Shown: positions 25,788 through 36,032 of the stretch, one piece after another
Layout of the letters: every line of letters starts with the position of its first letter
Position numbering within the stretch: the stretch's first letter is position 1
Source of the DNA: Streptomyces showdoensis
GTDB taxonomy: Bacteria; Actinomycetota; Actinomycetes; Streptomycetales; Streptomycetaceae
Direction: 5' to 3'
Assembly: GCF_039535475.1 (NCBI RefSeq)
Contig: NZ_BAAAXG010000026.1
Location: 558,001 to 622,000 of the forward strand
Length of the DNA stretch: 64,000 bases
Program-made: the position numbers and the translations under genes
Notes under the pieces: model-generated
Told to the model about the DNA's origin: nothing
The model's database searches: none
What the model saw: only the letters and a program-made list of their open reading frames with translations

Positions 25788-26637
25788 GAACCAGCGCGAC
25801 CTGACCAGCTCCGAGCGGAAGCGCTTCGTCGCCGCCGTCCTCGAACTCAAGCGGAGGGGCACCTACGACGACTTCGTCCGCACCCACATCGACCACTACG
25901 TCGCCGACGGCGAGGGCAAGCGGCGCGAGGCCCACATGTGCCCCAGCTTCCTGCCCTGGCACCGCAGGTTCCTGCTGGAGTTCGAGCGGGCGCTGCGCCG
26001 GGTCGACCCGGCGGTGACCGTGCCGTACTGGGACTGGACCCGCGACAACACCCCGGGCTCGTCGCTGTGGAGCGAGGACTTCATGGGCGGCAACGGGCGC
26101 CGGGGCGACCTCCAGGTGACCACCGGCCCCTTCGCGTACGCGGGCGGCCGCTGGACGGTCAAGCAGAACATGACCGAGGGCAACTTCCTCACCAGGGACT
26201 TCGGGCGCCCGCGCGACCCGATCACGCTGCCGACGGCCGCGCACGTGGAGGAGGTGATGGGCGAGCGGGCGTACGACGTGGCGCCGTGGAACTCCACCAG
26301 CGCCTCCGGGTTCCGCAACCGGATGGAGGGCTGGTCCGGCGGCCAGGGCAACGAACGCTTCCGCCTGCACAACCGGGTGCACCGCTGGGTGGGCGGGCTG
26401 ATGCTCGGCGGGGCCTCGGTCAACGACCCGGTGTTCTGGCTGCACCACGCCTACGTCGACCTGCTCTGGTCGCGCTGGCAGCAGCGCAACCCGGGGGCGG
26501 GCTACCTGCCGAAGGACCCGCCGCCGCTGGGCGACCCGCAGTACCGCCGGGTCACCTCGCTGAACGAGAAGCTCGGCCCGTGGAACGTGACCCCCGCGGA
26601 GCTCCTCGACCACAGCGGCATCTACCGCTACGCATGA
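25771..26637 (+). CDS. melC2: Tyrosinase MelC2
   Basis: Type-3 copper monooxygenase oxidising tyrosine to dopaquinone for melanin; 288 aa, GTG start, no signal peptide of its own (exported with MelC1). CuA ligands H39, H55, H64 (RTHID, EAHMC, LPWHRRF) and CuB ligands H200, H204 and H226 (RLHNRVH, FWLHHAY) are all present. YWDWT and NDPVFW match the family. A 19-bp hairpin begins at the stop codon. Confidence 0.96.
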   Translation: MAYTRKNQRDLTSSERKRFVAAVLELKRRGTYDDFVRTHIDHYVADGEGKRREAHMCPSFLPWHRRFLLEFERALRRVDPAVTVPYWDWTRDNTPGSSLWSEDFMGGNGRRGDLQVTTGPFAYAGGRWTVKQNMTEGNFLTRDFGRPRDPITLPTAAHVEEVMGERAYDVAPWNSTSASGFRNRMEGWSGGQGNERFRLHNRVHRWVGGLMLGGASVNDPVFWLHHAYVDLLWSRWQQRNPGAGYLPKDPPPLGDPQYRRVTSLNEKLGPWNVTPAELLDHSGIYRYA

Positions 26638-26676
26638 CAGCGTCCCCCCGGCCCGCCGGGCCGGGGGGACGCTGTC
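26636..26676 (+). terminator. Strong hairpin at melC operon end
   Basis: Perfect 19-bp inverted repeat (26636-26654 and 26658-26676, 3-nt loop) overlapping the melC2 stop codon. It also faces the convergent chaplin gene, so it may terminate both. Confidence 0.8.
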
Positions 26677-26687
26677 GGGGCCGGGAT

Positions 26688-26960
26688 TCAGCCGCCGTAG
26701 CCGCCGTCACCGTGGTGACCGTCGACGTTCGCGCACTGGTTGCCGAAGGTCGGGTTCAGCAGGCCGATGACGCTGACACTGTTGCCGCAGAGGTTGATCG
26801 GCACGTGGACCGGGACCTGCACGACGTTGCCGGAGGCGACACCGGGGGAGTGGGCGGCGACGGCCTCGGCGCCGGAGTCGGCGACGGCCATGCCGGCTCC
26901 GCTGAGGGCAACGGCACCCGTGCCGGCGAGGACAGCGGCAGCCTTCGCGATGCGAGACAT
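26688..26960 (-). CDS. Short chaplin with His/Gly tail
   Basis: Secreted amyloid-forming surface protein that coats aerial hyphae and spores. 90 aa from ATG at 26960 with AAGGAG 7 nt upstream. Signal peptide to about 28 (MAVADS), then one chaplin domain: SPGVASGNVVQVPVHVPINLCGN...NPTFGNQCAN with the two conserved Cys. It extends past the usual end with VDGHHGDGGYGG, unlike the other two chaplins here. A BldN-like promoter lies about 55 nt upstream. Confidence 0.95.
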   Translation of the reverse strand: MSRIAKAAAVLAGTGAVALSGAGMAVADSGAEAVAAHSPGVASGNVVQVPVHVPINLCGNSVSVIGLLNPTFGNQCANVDGHHGDGGYGG

Positions 26961-27014
26961 CAAGAACTCCTTGAACGTGGAATGCGACCGCGAGAATCAC
27001 GGTCACGCGTTCCT

Positions 27015-27042
27015 TCAACGCCACAATGGCGTGCGGGTCACG
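27015..27042 (-). promoter_or_regulatory. BldN-like promoter of chaplin gene
   Basis: On the minus strand CGTGAC (27042-27037), 16-nt spacer, CGTTGA (27020-27015). This matches 11 of 12 positions of the BldN sigma consensus as I recall it (CGTAAC-16-CGTTGA). Predicted leader about 48 nt. Confidence 0.65.
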
Positions 27043-27255
27043 GCCATTGCGCCGAATGGAAACGAAATCGGAAGAGATGGCCCGCAGATCGCCCGTCCGC
27101 CCGTCGTCGGCTACGACGGGACGGACCGGGACCTGCGGGCCGCGGCCATGCGACAAGCCTTCATCTGCAACGAGCAGCGATCCCTCGGGTGGCGGGAAGA
27201 ATCGTGTCTTCACCCGCCGGATCAAAGGTCGTACAAACGAACGCCGTCCGGCCGG

Positions 27256-27750
27256 CTACGGCGCCAGGCCCAGCTGCGGGTCCAGCGCGCCGTTCAGCGC
27301 GGGGGTGAGGACGCCCGCCTCGGGCGCCGTGAGCCCCGGGAGCAGTCCGCCGGCCTGCGGGGTGCTGACCGGGTTGCCCACGACGGCACCGGGGGTGACG
27401 GCCTTCATCTCCGCCCGGGGGCTGGTGAGCTCGGCCGTGCCCGGCTCGCTGTTCTTGAGGAGCTCGGGCAGCGGGGCGGCGATGTCGGTCCTCGACAGGG
27501 TGCTGTCGAGCGGGATGCGGGGCAGGGTGAGGTCCGGCAGGCTGCCGACGCCCTCGTGGAAGCCGGTGGGCGCGCCCGGGACCGGCGTGGGGACGCCGGT
27601 CTCGACGGTGGGGGCGTCCATCGGGATCACCGGCTCGAGGCCCTGGAGGGGAACCACCACGGGGGCGTCCGCGGCGGCGGGGGTCGCCAGGGCCGCGGAC
27701 GCGAGGGCGGTGGCCAGGAGACCCAGGCCGACGTGAGATCGCAGATTCAT
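27256..27750 (-). CDS. Secreted Pro/Leu-rich protein of unknown function
   Basis: 164 aa from ATG at 27750. Signal peptide (MNLRSHVGLGLLATALASAALATPAAADA), then a low-complexity mature region rich in Pro, Val, Leu, with repeated short hydrophobic-Pro phrases (VVPLQGLEPVIP, GLLPGLTAPEAG). No Cys, no membrane anchor, no enzyme motif. Placed among chaplin and other surface genes, it is probably a cell-surface or matrix protein of the aerial phase. Family not recognised. Confidence 0.7.
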   Translation of the reverse strand: MNLRSHVGLGLLATALASAALATPAAADAPVVVPLQGLEPVIPMDAPTVETGVPTPVPGAPTGFHEGVGSLPDLTLPRIPLDSTLSRTDIAAPLPELLKNSEPGTAELTSPRAEMKAVTPGAVVGNPVSTPQAGGLLPGLTAPEAGVLTPALNGALDPQLGLAP

Positions 27751-27809
27751 GTCCTGCAAACGAGTTCCGGGTGGGGAACGTGACGCAATTCCCCTGAGTG
27801 CAGCAACGC

Positions 27810-27844
27810 CAGGGGTCCTCACCGGTGAGCGGCGAGGACCCCTG
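27810..27844 (-). terminator. Hairpin terminator of LPDTG gene
   Basis: 11-bp inverted repeat CAGGGGTCCTC/GAGGACCCCTG (27810-27820, 27834-27844) downstream of the 27882 stop on the minus strand. Confidence 0.65.
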
Positions 27845-27881
27845 TTGACGCGCCGTCAGCGTGACGTGCCGTGGCGGCGGT

Positions 27882-28856
27882 TCAGTGGCGGCCGCGGACG
27901 AGGCGTCCGCCGCGCAGGTACATCACGCCGCCGCCGACGAGGAGGGCGGCGCTGATCGCGGCGGCGCCCATGAGGGCGGCGGAGTCGCTGCCGGTGTCGG
28001 GGAGGTGCGGGTGCTCGCTGGGGTGACCGGGATGCGACGGGCCGCAGTCCGGTCCCTCCTCGCCGTACTCACAGCCGGGCCCGCCCGGATGGGTCGGCGG
28101 CTGCGTGCCGCAGTCCGGCCCCTCCTCGCCGTACTCGCACCCGGGCCCGCCCGGGTGGGTGGGAGGCCGGGTGGTCGGCGGCTGCGTGGTCGGCGGGTGC
28201 GTGGTCGGCGGCTGGGTCGTCGGCGGGTGCGTCGTCGGCGGCTGGGTCGTCGGCGGGTGCGTCGTCGGCGGGTGCGTGGTCGGCGGCTGGGTCGTCGGCG
28301 GGTGCGTCGTCGGCGGCTGGGTCGTCGGCGGGTGCGTCGTCGGCGGGTGCGTCGTCGGCGGCTGCGTGGTCGGCGGCTGGGTCGTCGGCGGGTGCGTCGT
28401 CGGCGGCTGCGTCGTCGGCGGGTGCGTCGTGGGGCCGCAGTCCGGCCCCTCCTCGCCGTACTCACATCCGGGTTCGCCCGGGTGGGTGGGCGGCTGGGTC
28501 GTCGGCGGCTTCGTCTCGTGCCCCCCACCCGGCGGGGCCGGGTGGTGACCGGGCGGGTGGCCCTCGTCCCCGTAGCCGCCCGGCTCGTCCTCCCCGTAAC
28601 CGCCGGGATCGTCGGCGGCGGAGCCGACCGCCTTGGCGCACAGCTCGGCGACGGCGGCACCCATGCCCCCGAGGTGCGCGTGGTCGCCACAGACCTCGGC
28701 CGCGGCGGGCTTCCGGCCCTGGCCCCCGGCGCCGGGTCCGGGCGCGTCCCCCGCGGCGGTGGCGGAGTTCGCCGCGAGGGCGAGACCGCCGGTCAGCGAG
28801 AGGATGCCGGCCGCCGCCGCGGTGGTGAGCATTTTCCTGGTGATGATGGATCGCAT
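27882..28856 (-). CDS. LPDTG-anchored surface protein with Pro-Thr repeat stalk
   Basis: 324 aa, ATG at 28856 with GAGGAAG upstream. Signal peptide to about 33, short N-terminal region with two Cys (AEVCGDHAH, ELCAKAV), a Gly/Tyr/Asp stretch, a long Pro-Thr stalk (PTTHPPTTQ-type units) and three copies of GCEYGEEGPDCG flanking it. It ends LPDTG, a hydrophobic helix and RGGRLVRGRH, a complete sortase sorting signal. LPxTG is not the common LAxTG motif of Streptomyces class E sortase substrates. Likely displays the short N-terminal head beyond the wall. Confidence 0.88.
   Translation of the reverse strand: MRSIITRKMLTTAAAAGILSLTGGLALAANSATAAGDAPGPGAGGQGRKPAAAEVCGDHAHLGGMGAAVAELCAKAVGSAADDPGGYGEDEPGGYGDEGHPPGHHPAPPGGGHETKPPTTQPPTHPGEPGCEYGEEGPDCGPTTHPPTTQPPTTHPPTTQPPTTQPPTTHPPTTHPPTTQPPTTHPPTTQPPTTHPPTTHPPTTQPPTTHPPTTQPPTTHPPTTQPPTTRPPTHPGGPGCEYGEEGPDCGTQPPTHPGGPGCEYGEEGPDCGPSHPGHPSEHPHLPDTGSDSAALMGAAAISAALLVGGGVMYLRGGRLVRGRH
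28165..28432 (-). repeat. Coding tandem repeat, Pro-Thr stalk
   Basis: About 18 copies of a 15-nt unit encoding PPTT(H/Q), nearly identical at DNA level, inside the LPDTG gene. Such an array is prone to copy-number change. Confidence 0.85.
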
Positions 28857-29100
28857 TCCGCTCTTCCTCTGGAAAGGGAGAGACCGGCGAGGATCCCCCC
28901 TCGCTCCGACCGGCCCGTGATTCCCCGCCGTCCAACTAAGTGGGGATGGCGAGAGCGTAAGAAGCGGGCACGGCGCGCGATCGATCCCACGCGACACATG
29001 ATCCGAAAATCATTCAATCGGACTCACGGAAAGGGCAGGAAGAAGCCCTGGCGGGGAAGGTCCGCCAGGGCCGGGTACCGCGAGGGACTTTGACAGCCCG

Positions 29101-29367
29101 TCAGCCGCCGAGCGGAAGACCGCCGAGCAGCGAGCCCGTGCTCTTGCCGGCCTGGTTCAGCTGACCGGCGGTCTCGGTCACCTTCTGGACGGGCGAGCCG
29201 TCCGTGGTGCTGCTCAGCGCGTCCGACTTCAGCCCCTCGCTGGTCAGCGCTCCGAGGCCACCGTCCAGGCTGGAGGGCGCCAGCGACTCCGCGGCCATCG
29301 CGGGCGCGGCGACACCCAGGGCCATCACGGAACCGGCGATGACCGCTGCAACCTTGGTGGGCTTCAT
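29101..29367 (-). CDS. Small secreted protein
   Basis: 88 aa from ATG at 29367 with AAGGAAGGA about 9 nt upstream. Signal peptide MKPTKVAAVIAGSVMALGVA to AMAAES, then about 60 residues rich in Ser, Gly, Leu and Thr (LGALTSEGLKSDALSS, SLLGGLPLGG) without Cys. The signal resembles those of chaplins but there is no chaplin domain. Function unknown; probably surface-associated. Confidence 0.75.
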   Translation of the reverse strand: MKPTKVAAVIAGSVMALGVAAPAMAAESLAPSSLDGGLGALTSEGLKSDALSSTTDGSPVQKVTETAGQLNQAGKSTGSLLGGLPLGG

Positions 29368-29566
29368 GAATGAGGGTCCTTCCTTCTGGCGTATACGGGT
29401 CGGCGCAAGCAAGTGGCTTGCCGTACAGGCCTCTTGAGTGATTCCCGTACGTCGTTCTGACCTCTGTAACGACAGCTGCGCCCCCCGGAAACTCCGGGAG
29501 ATGGGATTTCTCGACACTGCACCCGAATGATGCGGACCGGTGTGATGTGAGGATGGGATGACACGA

Positions 29567-29611
29567 GAACGGCCGTGCCCACCCGGGAGTCCCGGGCGGG
29601 CACGGCCGTTC
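29567..29611 (-). terminator. Long hairpin after secreted-protein gene
   Basis: 22-bp inverted repeat with one mismatch (29567-29588 and 29590-29611) starting 15 nt past the 29626 stop. Confidence 0.7.
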
Positions 29612-29625
29612 GTACGGCGGGTCGG

Positions 29626-30153
29626 TCAGCGGGCCGGGAGCGGCGGAGCGACCGGCAGGACGCCGGTGCCGACCGGCAGCGAACCCGCGTCGACCGGGAG
29701 CGAACCGGTGTCGACCGGCAGCGAACCGGTGTCGACGGGGAGGCCGGGTGCCGTGAGGTCAGGCGGGGCCGGCAGGGCCGGCAGCCCGTCCACGCCCGGC
29801 AGTGCGGGCAGGCCGCCGCCGATGCCGGCCAGGACGAGGTCGACCACCGAGCTCAGGGTCGAGGTGACCTGGGAGACGATCCCGGTGGCACCACCCGAGG
29901 CGACGCCCGCGAGCAGACCCGCGACCGCCTGCTGCACGCTCGCCAGCAGGTCGGCGACGGCATCGGTGGGCGCCGCCGCCCTCGCCCCGGCCTCGACGGG
30001 CGGGGAGACGGGTGCGGCGACGGGCAGGGTCGCGGCGGGGGCGGCCGGACCCGGGGGACGGACTTCGTCGGCGAGGGCGGGTCCTGCCGCGCCGAGGGTG
30101 ATGACGGCGGATATCGCCAGGGCGGTGAGACGGCGTGATGCCAGGGGACGCAT
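29626..30153 (-). CDS. Secreted protein with LPVDTGS repeats
   Basis: 175 aa. Signal peptide to about 28 (GAAGPALADE), an Ala/Pro region, a central hydrophobic helical stretch (about 65-115, DAVADLLASVQQAVAGLLAG and STLSSVVDLVLAGIGGG) and C-terminal repeats LPVDTGS/LPVDAGS (three to four copies). No Cys. The central helices could insert in membranes or self-associate. Family not recognised; its setting suggests a surface role. Confidence 0.72.
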   Translation of the reverse strand: MRPLASRRLTALAISAVITLGAAGPALADEVRPPGPAAPAATLPVAAPVSPPVEAGARAAAPTDAVADLLASVQQAVAGLLAGVASGGATGIVSQVTSTLSSVVDLVLAGIGGGLPALPGVDGLPALPAPPDLTAPGLPVDTGSLPVDTGSLPVDAGSLPVGTGVLPVAPPLPAR

Positions 30154-30362
30154 ATGTGTTCCTTTTCCTTATGCGTCGGACAACTTCTCCGTCACCGTGC
30201 CTGCGGGTATAGCGGTCCGCAACCGGAGAACTACTGAGCGCCACGTCTCCGTTCGAGTGAATCCCGCCTCCGACCTGCCCCTCCAAGGGGCGTACGCCGT
30301 TGCACCGGGCGGCGCACAGGGGTGCGTCCGAACGAGTCACCACTCAGTCAGCAGAACGGCGA

Positions 30363-30403
30363 AGGCCGGCGCGCCACCCCTGGCGGGGACGGCGCGCCGG
30401 CCT
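30363..30403 (-). terminator. Hairpin after second chaplin
   Basis: Perfect 13-bp inverted repeat AGGCCGGCGCGCC/GGCGCGCCGGCCT, 15-nt loop, downstream of the 30432 stop. Confidence 0.7.
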
Positions 30404-30431
30404 CGGAAGGACCACGATCCGGCGTGCGAGA

Positions 30432-30671
30432 TCAGGCGTTGATGCAGGTGTTGCCGAAGGTCGGGTTCAGCGCGCCGATCACGTTGACGGTGTTGCCGCA
30501 GACGTTGACCGGGACGTGGACCGGGACCTGGACGACGTTGCCGGACAGGACGCCCGGGGAGTGCACGGCCGCGCCCTCGGCACCGGCGTCGGCGGCGGCG
30601 ACACCGGCGGCACCGGCGACAGCGGCGGCGGCACCGACGGACAGGACGACGGCCTTCGCGATACGGGACAT
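30432..30671 (-). CDS. Short chaplin
   Basis: 79 aa, ATG at 30671 with GAGGAGATCC upstream. Signal peptide to about 28 (GVAAADAG), then a canonical chaplin domain (SPGVLSGNVVQVPVHVPVNVCGN, NPTFGNTCINA) with both Cys. Typical of the short chaplins that form amyloid surface films. I could not find a convincing BldN-type promoter upstream, unlike the first chaplin. Confidence 0.96.
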   Translation of the reverse strand: MSRIAKAVVLSVGAAAAVAGAAGVAAADAGAEGAAVHSPGVLSGNVVQVPVHVPVNVCGNTVNVIGALNPTFGNTCINA

Positions 30672-31080
30672 GAAGAGGATCTCCTCGATCGATGGGAAGC
30701 GACGGAATCCGGGGAAGCTGATCCGCCTGCAGGGTCGGCGCGGACGGTTCAGCCCGGCTCCTTCAACAACGCCCCGCCAATTCATCGGTTGCTCTCCCGA
30801 ACGGGTGACGTTCAACCGATCTTTGGGCCATAGGAGGGTCATTCGAGTGACCGGACCTGGAAACGGGCAACACGCTCAACGAGGAACCGGCGGCAAGGAT
30901 ACGGAAGTTAGCGTTTGTGAGCATCTAATGCTTACTATCGCCCGCCGTGGGGGTTATAACGTTCCCGAACGTTGCTTCCGGCCCCGTCACGCGTTCATGC
31001 ATTTTGCGCGGACGACACCTTCCTCTCTCCCGGTCCACGCGGGTCTTCCCTTCCTTCTCTCATCAAAGCGGAGAACCTGT
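30672..31080. other. 409-nt divergent intergenic region, chaplin / polysaccharide operon
   Basis: Carries the promoters of the chaplin (left) and the nine-gene polysaccharide operon (right). It is less GC-rich than its surroundings from about 30900 on. The only clear symmetric element is AACGTTC-CC-GAACGTT at 30958-30973, about 110 nt before the operon. No gene or RNA recognised. Confidence 0.5.
30958..30973. promoter_or_regulatory. Palindrome upstream of polysaccharide operon
   Basis: Perfect 7-2-7 inverted repeat AACGTTC-CC-GAACGTT in an AT-richer stretch. Candidate operator; regulator unknown. Confidence 0.4.
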
Positions 31081-32169
31081 ATGCGGAATTCAGCGGTTCA
31101 TGCTGCACGCCGGGGCGTGCTGTGCGCCGTGTCGTGCGCGGCCTTCTCCGCCGCGCTCCCGGCCGCGTCCGCCGCCGCCCCCCAGCCCACGGAAGCCTCC
31201 CGACTCGCCTTCGCCCCGCGGTACCAGGCGGTCCAGCACGGCGGCATCGTCCGTGCCGCCAACGCCTCGGCCAGGGGCACGCTGGGCACCGAGTCGGCCA
31301 ACGACGGCGCCACCATGGGGTACGTGGACGTCGACGACGACGCCAACACCTACAACTCCAGCAGCGCCGAGCTGCGGATCCCCGAGGGGGCCCGGGTCAG
31401 CTGGGCCCGCCTGTACTGGGGCGGCAACCTGCGCGTGGGCGAGCAGAAACCGCCCAAGGACAACGGGCGGGTGCTGATCTCCGAGCCCGGCGGCCGTTAC
31501 AAGGCGCTGCTCGCCGACACGACCACCGGTCACCGCACGGGCGACGGCGCCGACGCCTTCCAGGCCTCCGCCGACGTCACCGAGCTGGTCCGCTCGTCCC
31601 GTTCGGGTCTGTGGACCGTCGCCCAGGTGAACGTCGCGATGGGCCGTTCGGCCGTCGGCGGATGGGGTGGCTGGACGCTGGTCGCCGCGTACGAGAAGGC
31701 CGACGAGCCGTTGCGCCGACTGGCCGTATGGGACGGCTTCGAAACGCTCGGTCCGAAGAACCGTGAGCTGGGAATCCCGGTCCCGCTGGGCCGGGACCGG
31801 ATTCCCCAGGGGGCGGGCGGCCTGCTCGGACTGGTCGCCTATGACGGCGACCGCGGCACTTCCGGGGATTACCTCGCGGTGGAATCCGAGGGGGCCAAGA
31901 GCGTCACGCGGAGCGTGATCTCCGATTCCGCGAATTCCGCGGACGACGTGATGAACTCCAGCATCACGGAATCGGGAACAAGTCGGATGGAACGACTGCC
32001 CGCTCATCAGAACACCCTGGGGTACGACTCCGACGTCTTCGATCTGCGGGGGGCGCTGCGCCATGGGGCCGATCGTTTCCACATCCGCGTCGGCACCCGG
32101 ACGGACACCGTCTGGCTCGGCGCGCTCTTCCTCCAGGCGGACGTCCGGAGGGCCACCGCCCGGCACTGA
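31081..32169 (+). CDS. DUF3344-like secreted protein, first gene of polysaccharide operon
   Basis: 362 aa, ATG at 31081 with a GGAG-type site about 9 nt upstream. Signal peptide to about 33 (ALPAASAAAPQ), then a beta-rich extracellular domain: DVDDDANTYNSSSAELRIP, a WARLYWGGNL motif, WTLVAAYEKADEPLRRLAVWDGF and a C-terminal VWLGALFLQADV. This pattern matches DUF3344-type domains, whose role is unknown. The next gene starts 1 nt after its stop, so it is made together with the glycosyltransferases and may bind or organise the exported polymer. Confidence 0.8.
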   Translation: MRNSAVHAARRGVLCAVSCAAFSAALPAASAAAPQPTEASRLAFAPRYQAVQHGGIVRAANASARGTLGTESANDGATMGYVDVDDDANTYNSSSAELRIPEGARVSWARLYWGGNLRVGEQKPPKDNGRVLISEPGGRYKALLADTTTGHRTGDGADAFQASADVTELVRSSRSGLWTVAQVNVAMGRSAVGGWGGWTLVAAYEKADEPLRRLAVWDGFETLGPKNRELGIPVPLGRDRIPQGAGGLLGLVAYDGDRGTSGDYLAVESEGAKSVTRSVISDSANSADDVMNSSITESGTSRMERLPAHQNTLGYDSDVFDLRGALRHGADRFHIRVGTRTDTVWLGALFLQADVRRATARH

Positions 32170-32170
32170 C

Positions 32171-33273
32171 GTGCTGCACGCGGTCCAGCCCGGTGACGGC
32201 GGGGTCGCCCGGGTCGTCACCGACCTGGTCCGCGCACAGCTCGCGGCCGGGCTGCGGGTCGCCGTGGCCTGTCCGCCCGACACCGAACTCGCCGCGGCCG
32301 TACGGGCCGAGGGCGCCGACACGTACGCGTGGCGGGCGGGCCGGGACCCGGGCCCCGGGACCGTACGGGAGACCCGGGAGCTCGGCCGGCTGATCCGTAC
32401 CGCGCGCCCCGCGCTCGTCCACGCGCACAGCGCCAAGGCCGGGCTGTGCGCCCGGCTGGCCCTGCGCGGACGGGTTCCGACGGTGTACCAGCCGCACGCC
32501 TGGTCCTTCGAGGCGATCGAGGGGACGACCGCCGCGCTCGCCCGGCGCTGGGAGCGCTGGGCCGCCCGCTGGACGGCCCGGATCGTCTGTGTCAGCGAGG
32601 CCGAGCGGCGCACCGGCGAGACGGCCGGGGTGGTGGCCCCCTGGTCGGTGATCCACAACGGGGTGGACGCCGAGCGCTTCGCGCCCGCGGAGGACGAGGC
32701 CCCGGACGGGCCGGCCGGGCCGCTCGTCGTGTGCGTGGGGCGGCTCTGCCGGCAGAAGGGCCAGGACGTGCTGCTCGCCGCCTGGCCCGCCGTGCTCGCC
32801 GCCGTGCCGGACGCCCGGCTCGTCCTGGTCGGCGACGGCCCCGACGGGGAGCGGCTGCGGGCCGCCGCCGGGCCCTCGGTCCGCTTCGTGGGCGCCGTGA
32901 CCGACACCGCGCCCTGGTACCGGGAAGCCGACCTCGTCGTGCTGCCCTCCCGCTGGGAGGGCATGGCACTCGCGCCCCTGGAGGCGATGGCGAGCGGGCG
33001 GCCGGTGGTGGTCGGCGACGTGGACGGCGCGCGCGAGAGCCTGCCGCCCGGTCATGAGGAGCTGTGTCTGGTCCCGCCCGGGGACCCGGCCGCCCTCGCC
33101 GCCGCGCTCGGCCGCCTGCTGGGCGAGCCCGGGCTGCGGCGCTCGCTGGGCCGGGAGGCCCGCGAGCACGTACTCAGCAGATTCGATGTGCGGCGCACCG
33201 GCGCGGCCGTCGCGGAGCTCTACCGCGAACTGGCCGGAGTGCGGTGCACGGAGCACAGAGAGCCGATTGCGCA

Positions 33274-33277
<4 letters not shown>
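32171..33277 (+). CDS. GT4 glycosyltransferase (operon gene 2)
   Basis: Cytoplasmic GT-B transferase using a nucleotide sugar; 368 aa. GTG at 32171 is chosen because VLHAVQPGDGGVARVV is exactly the usual GT4 N-terminus; the frame continues upstream inside the previous gene. Donor-site motif visible late: LPSRWEGMALAPLEAM (EX7E). HAWSFE and VIHNGVD also fit. Coupled to the next gene by a GTGA overlap. Confidence 0.92.
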
Positions 33278-34707
<1,430 letters not shown>

Positions 34708-34709
34708 CG

Positions 34710-36032
34710 ATGGCGACGGCCGTTTCGCTGCCGAGGACCGGCCCGGCCGGCTTCGGGGTACGGGAGTGGGCGCGCAGGGCCGGGGCCCTGTCGCCGGTGC
34801 TCGCCGTCATCGCCCTGCTGCTCGTGCCGGGCGGCGGGGGCGGTGCCCAGGGCGGAACGGGCGGTACGGGCACGGTCGCCGACGCGGCCTCGGGGCTGCT
34901 GGTCCTGATCTGCCTGGTGCGGGTGGTGCGTTCCGGGGCCCGGCCGCTGAGCCGGACCGCGGCGGTCGTGCTCGGGCTGCCGGTGTTCGGCATCTGCCTG
35001 GCGGCGATCACCTCCAACGACCCTGGCGCCAGCCTGCCGGGCGTCGCCCGCTACGTACAGATCTTCGTGCTCGTCCCGGCGGCCGTGCTGCTGATGATCC
35101 GGGACCGGCGGGACTTCGCCGTGGTGGCGTGGGCGCTGGTCGGACTGGCGCTGCTGCAGGGCGGGGTGGGCGTCGTCCAGTACCTGACCGGCACCGGCGC
35201 CTCGTACCAGGGCGAGGACATCCGCGCGGTCGGCACCTTCGGGGCGACCGACGTGATGGGCATGGCCACGGTCGTCGCGTACGGCCTCGTCATCGCGACC
35301 GGTCTCGCGCTGGGCGGGACGGCGGGCCGGGCCCGGACGGCGGCGCTGGTCTGCGCCGGGCTGCTCTTCCTGCCGCTGGTCCTCTCCTTCAGCCGGGGCG
35401 CGTGGATCGCGACCGTGCTGACCTGCGCGCTGCAGCTGGTCCTCTCGGGCCTGCGGCGGGCCGGCCGGGTGGCGCTCGTGGCCGCCGCGCTCGGGGTGGT
35501 CCTGGTGGGCGGGCTCGGGATCGGCTCGGAGATGGTCAAGGAGCGGGTCACCAGCATCACGCAGGTCGCGGCGGCCCCGGACCAGTCGGTGACCGACCGG
35601 TACACGATGTGGGCGGCGGCGGGCCGGATGTGGCGCAGCGAGCCGCTGACCGGCGTGGGCCTGAAGGGCTTCCCCGCCTACCGCGACTCGAACGCCTCGC
35701 TCGCGCTGTCCTCGGGCAGCGACACGGCGGGCGCGGGCGCCGCCTTCCAGCGCCAGCCGCTGCTGTCGCCGCACAACATGTACCTGCTGGTGCTCAGCGA
35801 GCAGGGCCTGATCGGGCTGCTCGCCCTGGCGGGCAGCTGGGCCGCGCTGCTGGTGGCGGCGCTGCGGCGGCGCCGGCTGGGCGCGGACTGCGCGCTGGTC
35901 GCCGTCGGCGTGCTGTCCTGGCAGCTCATCGACTTCTTCTACGCGGACATCGGCGGCCCCTCGACGGTCCTGATGTCGGTCGTCCTCGGCCTGGCCGCCT
36001 GGTGGTCGCTGGCGGAGGTGCGCCGTGCGTGA
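34710..36032 (+). CDS. O-antigen ligase/polymerase-like (Wzy/WaaL) membrane protein
   Basis: 440 aa, about 11 membrane segments. Family members polymerise lipid-linked repeat units or ligate them to an acceptor outside the membrane. Seen: FSRGAW in the conserved middle segment, a large extracytoplasmic loop (about 265-345) with GVGLKGFP and SPHNMYLLVLSEQGLIGL, the Wzy_C/WaaL signature with its key Arg and His. Starts 2 nt after the sugar transferase stop. In this operon it is most simply the polymerase. Confidence 0.9.
   Translation: MATAVSLPRTGPAGFGVREWARRAGALSPVLAVIALLLVPGGGGGAQGGTGGTGTVADAASGLLVLICLVRVVRSGARPLSRTAAVVLGLPVFGICLAAITSNDPGASLPGVARYVQIFVLVPAAVLLMIRDRRDFAVVAWALVGLALLQGGVGVVQYLTGTGASYQGEDIRAVGTFGATDVMGMATVVAYGLVIATGLALGGTAGRARTAALVCAGLLFLPLVLSFSRGAWIATVLTCALQLVLSGLRRAGRVALVAAALGVVLVGGLGIGSEMVKERVTSITQVAAAPDQSVTDRYTMWAAAGRMWRSEPLTGVGLKGFPAYRDSNASLALSSGSDTAGAGAAFQRQPLLSPHNMYLLVLSEQGLIGLLALAGSWAALLVAALRRRRLGADCALVAVGVLSWQLIDFFYADIGGPSTVLMSVVLGLAAWWSLAEVRRA

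Noticed and set aside
28165..28432. CRISPR-like regular repeats
   Set aside because: Period 15 nt without unique spacers, in frame with a coding Pro-Thr stalk; no cas genes.
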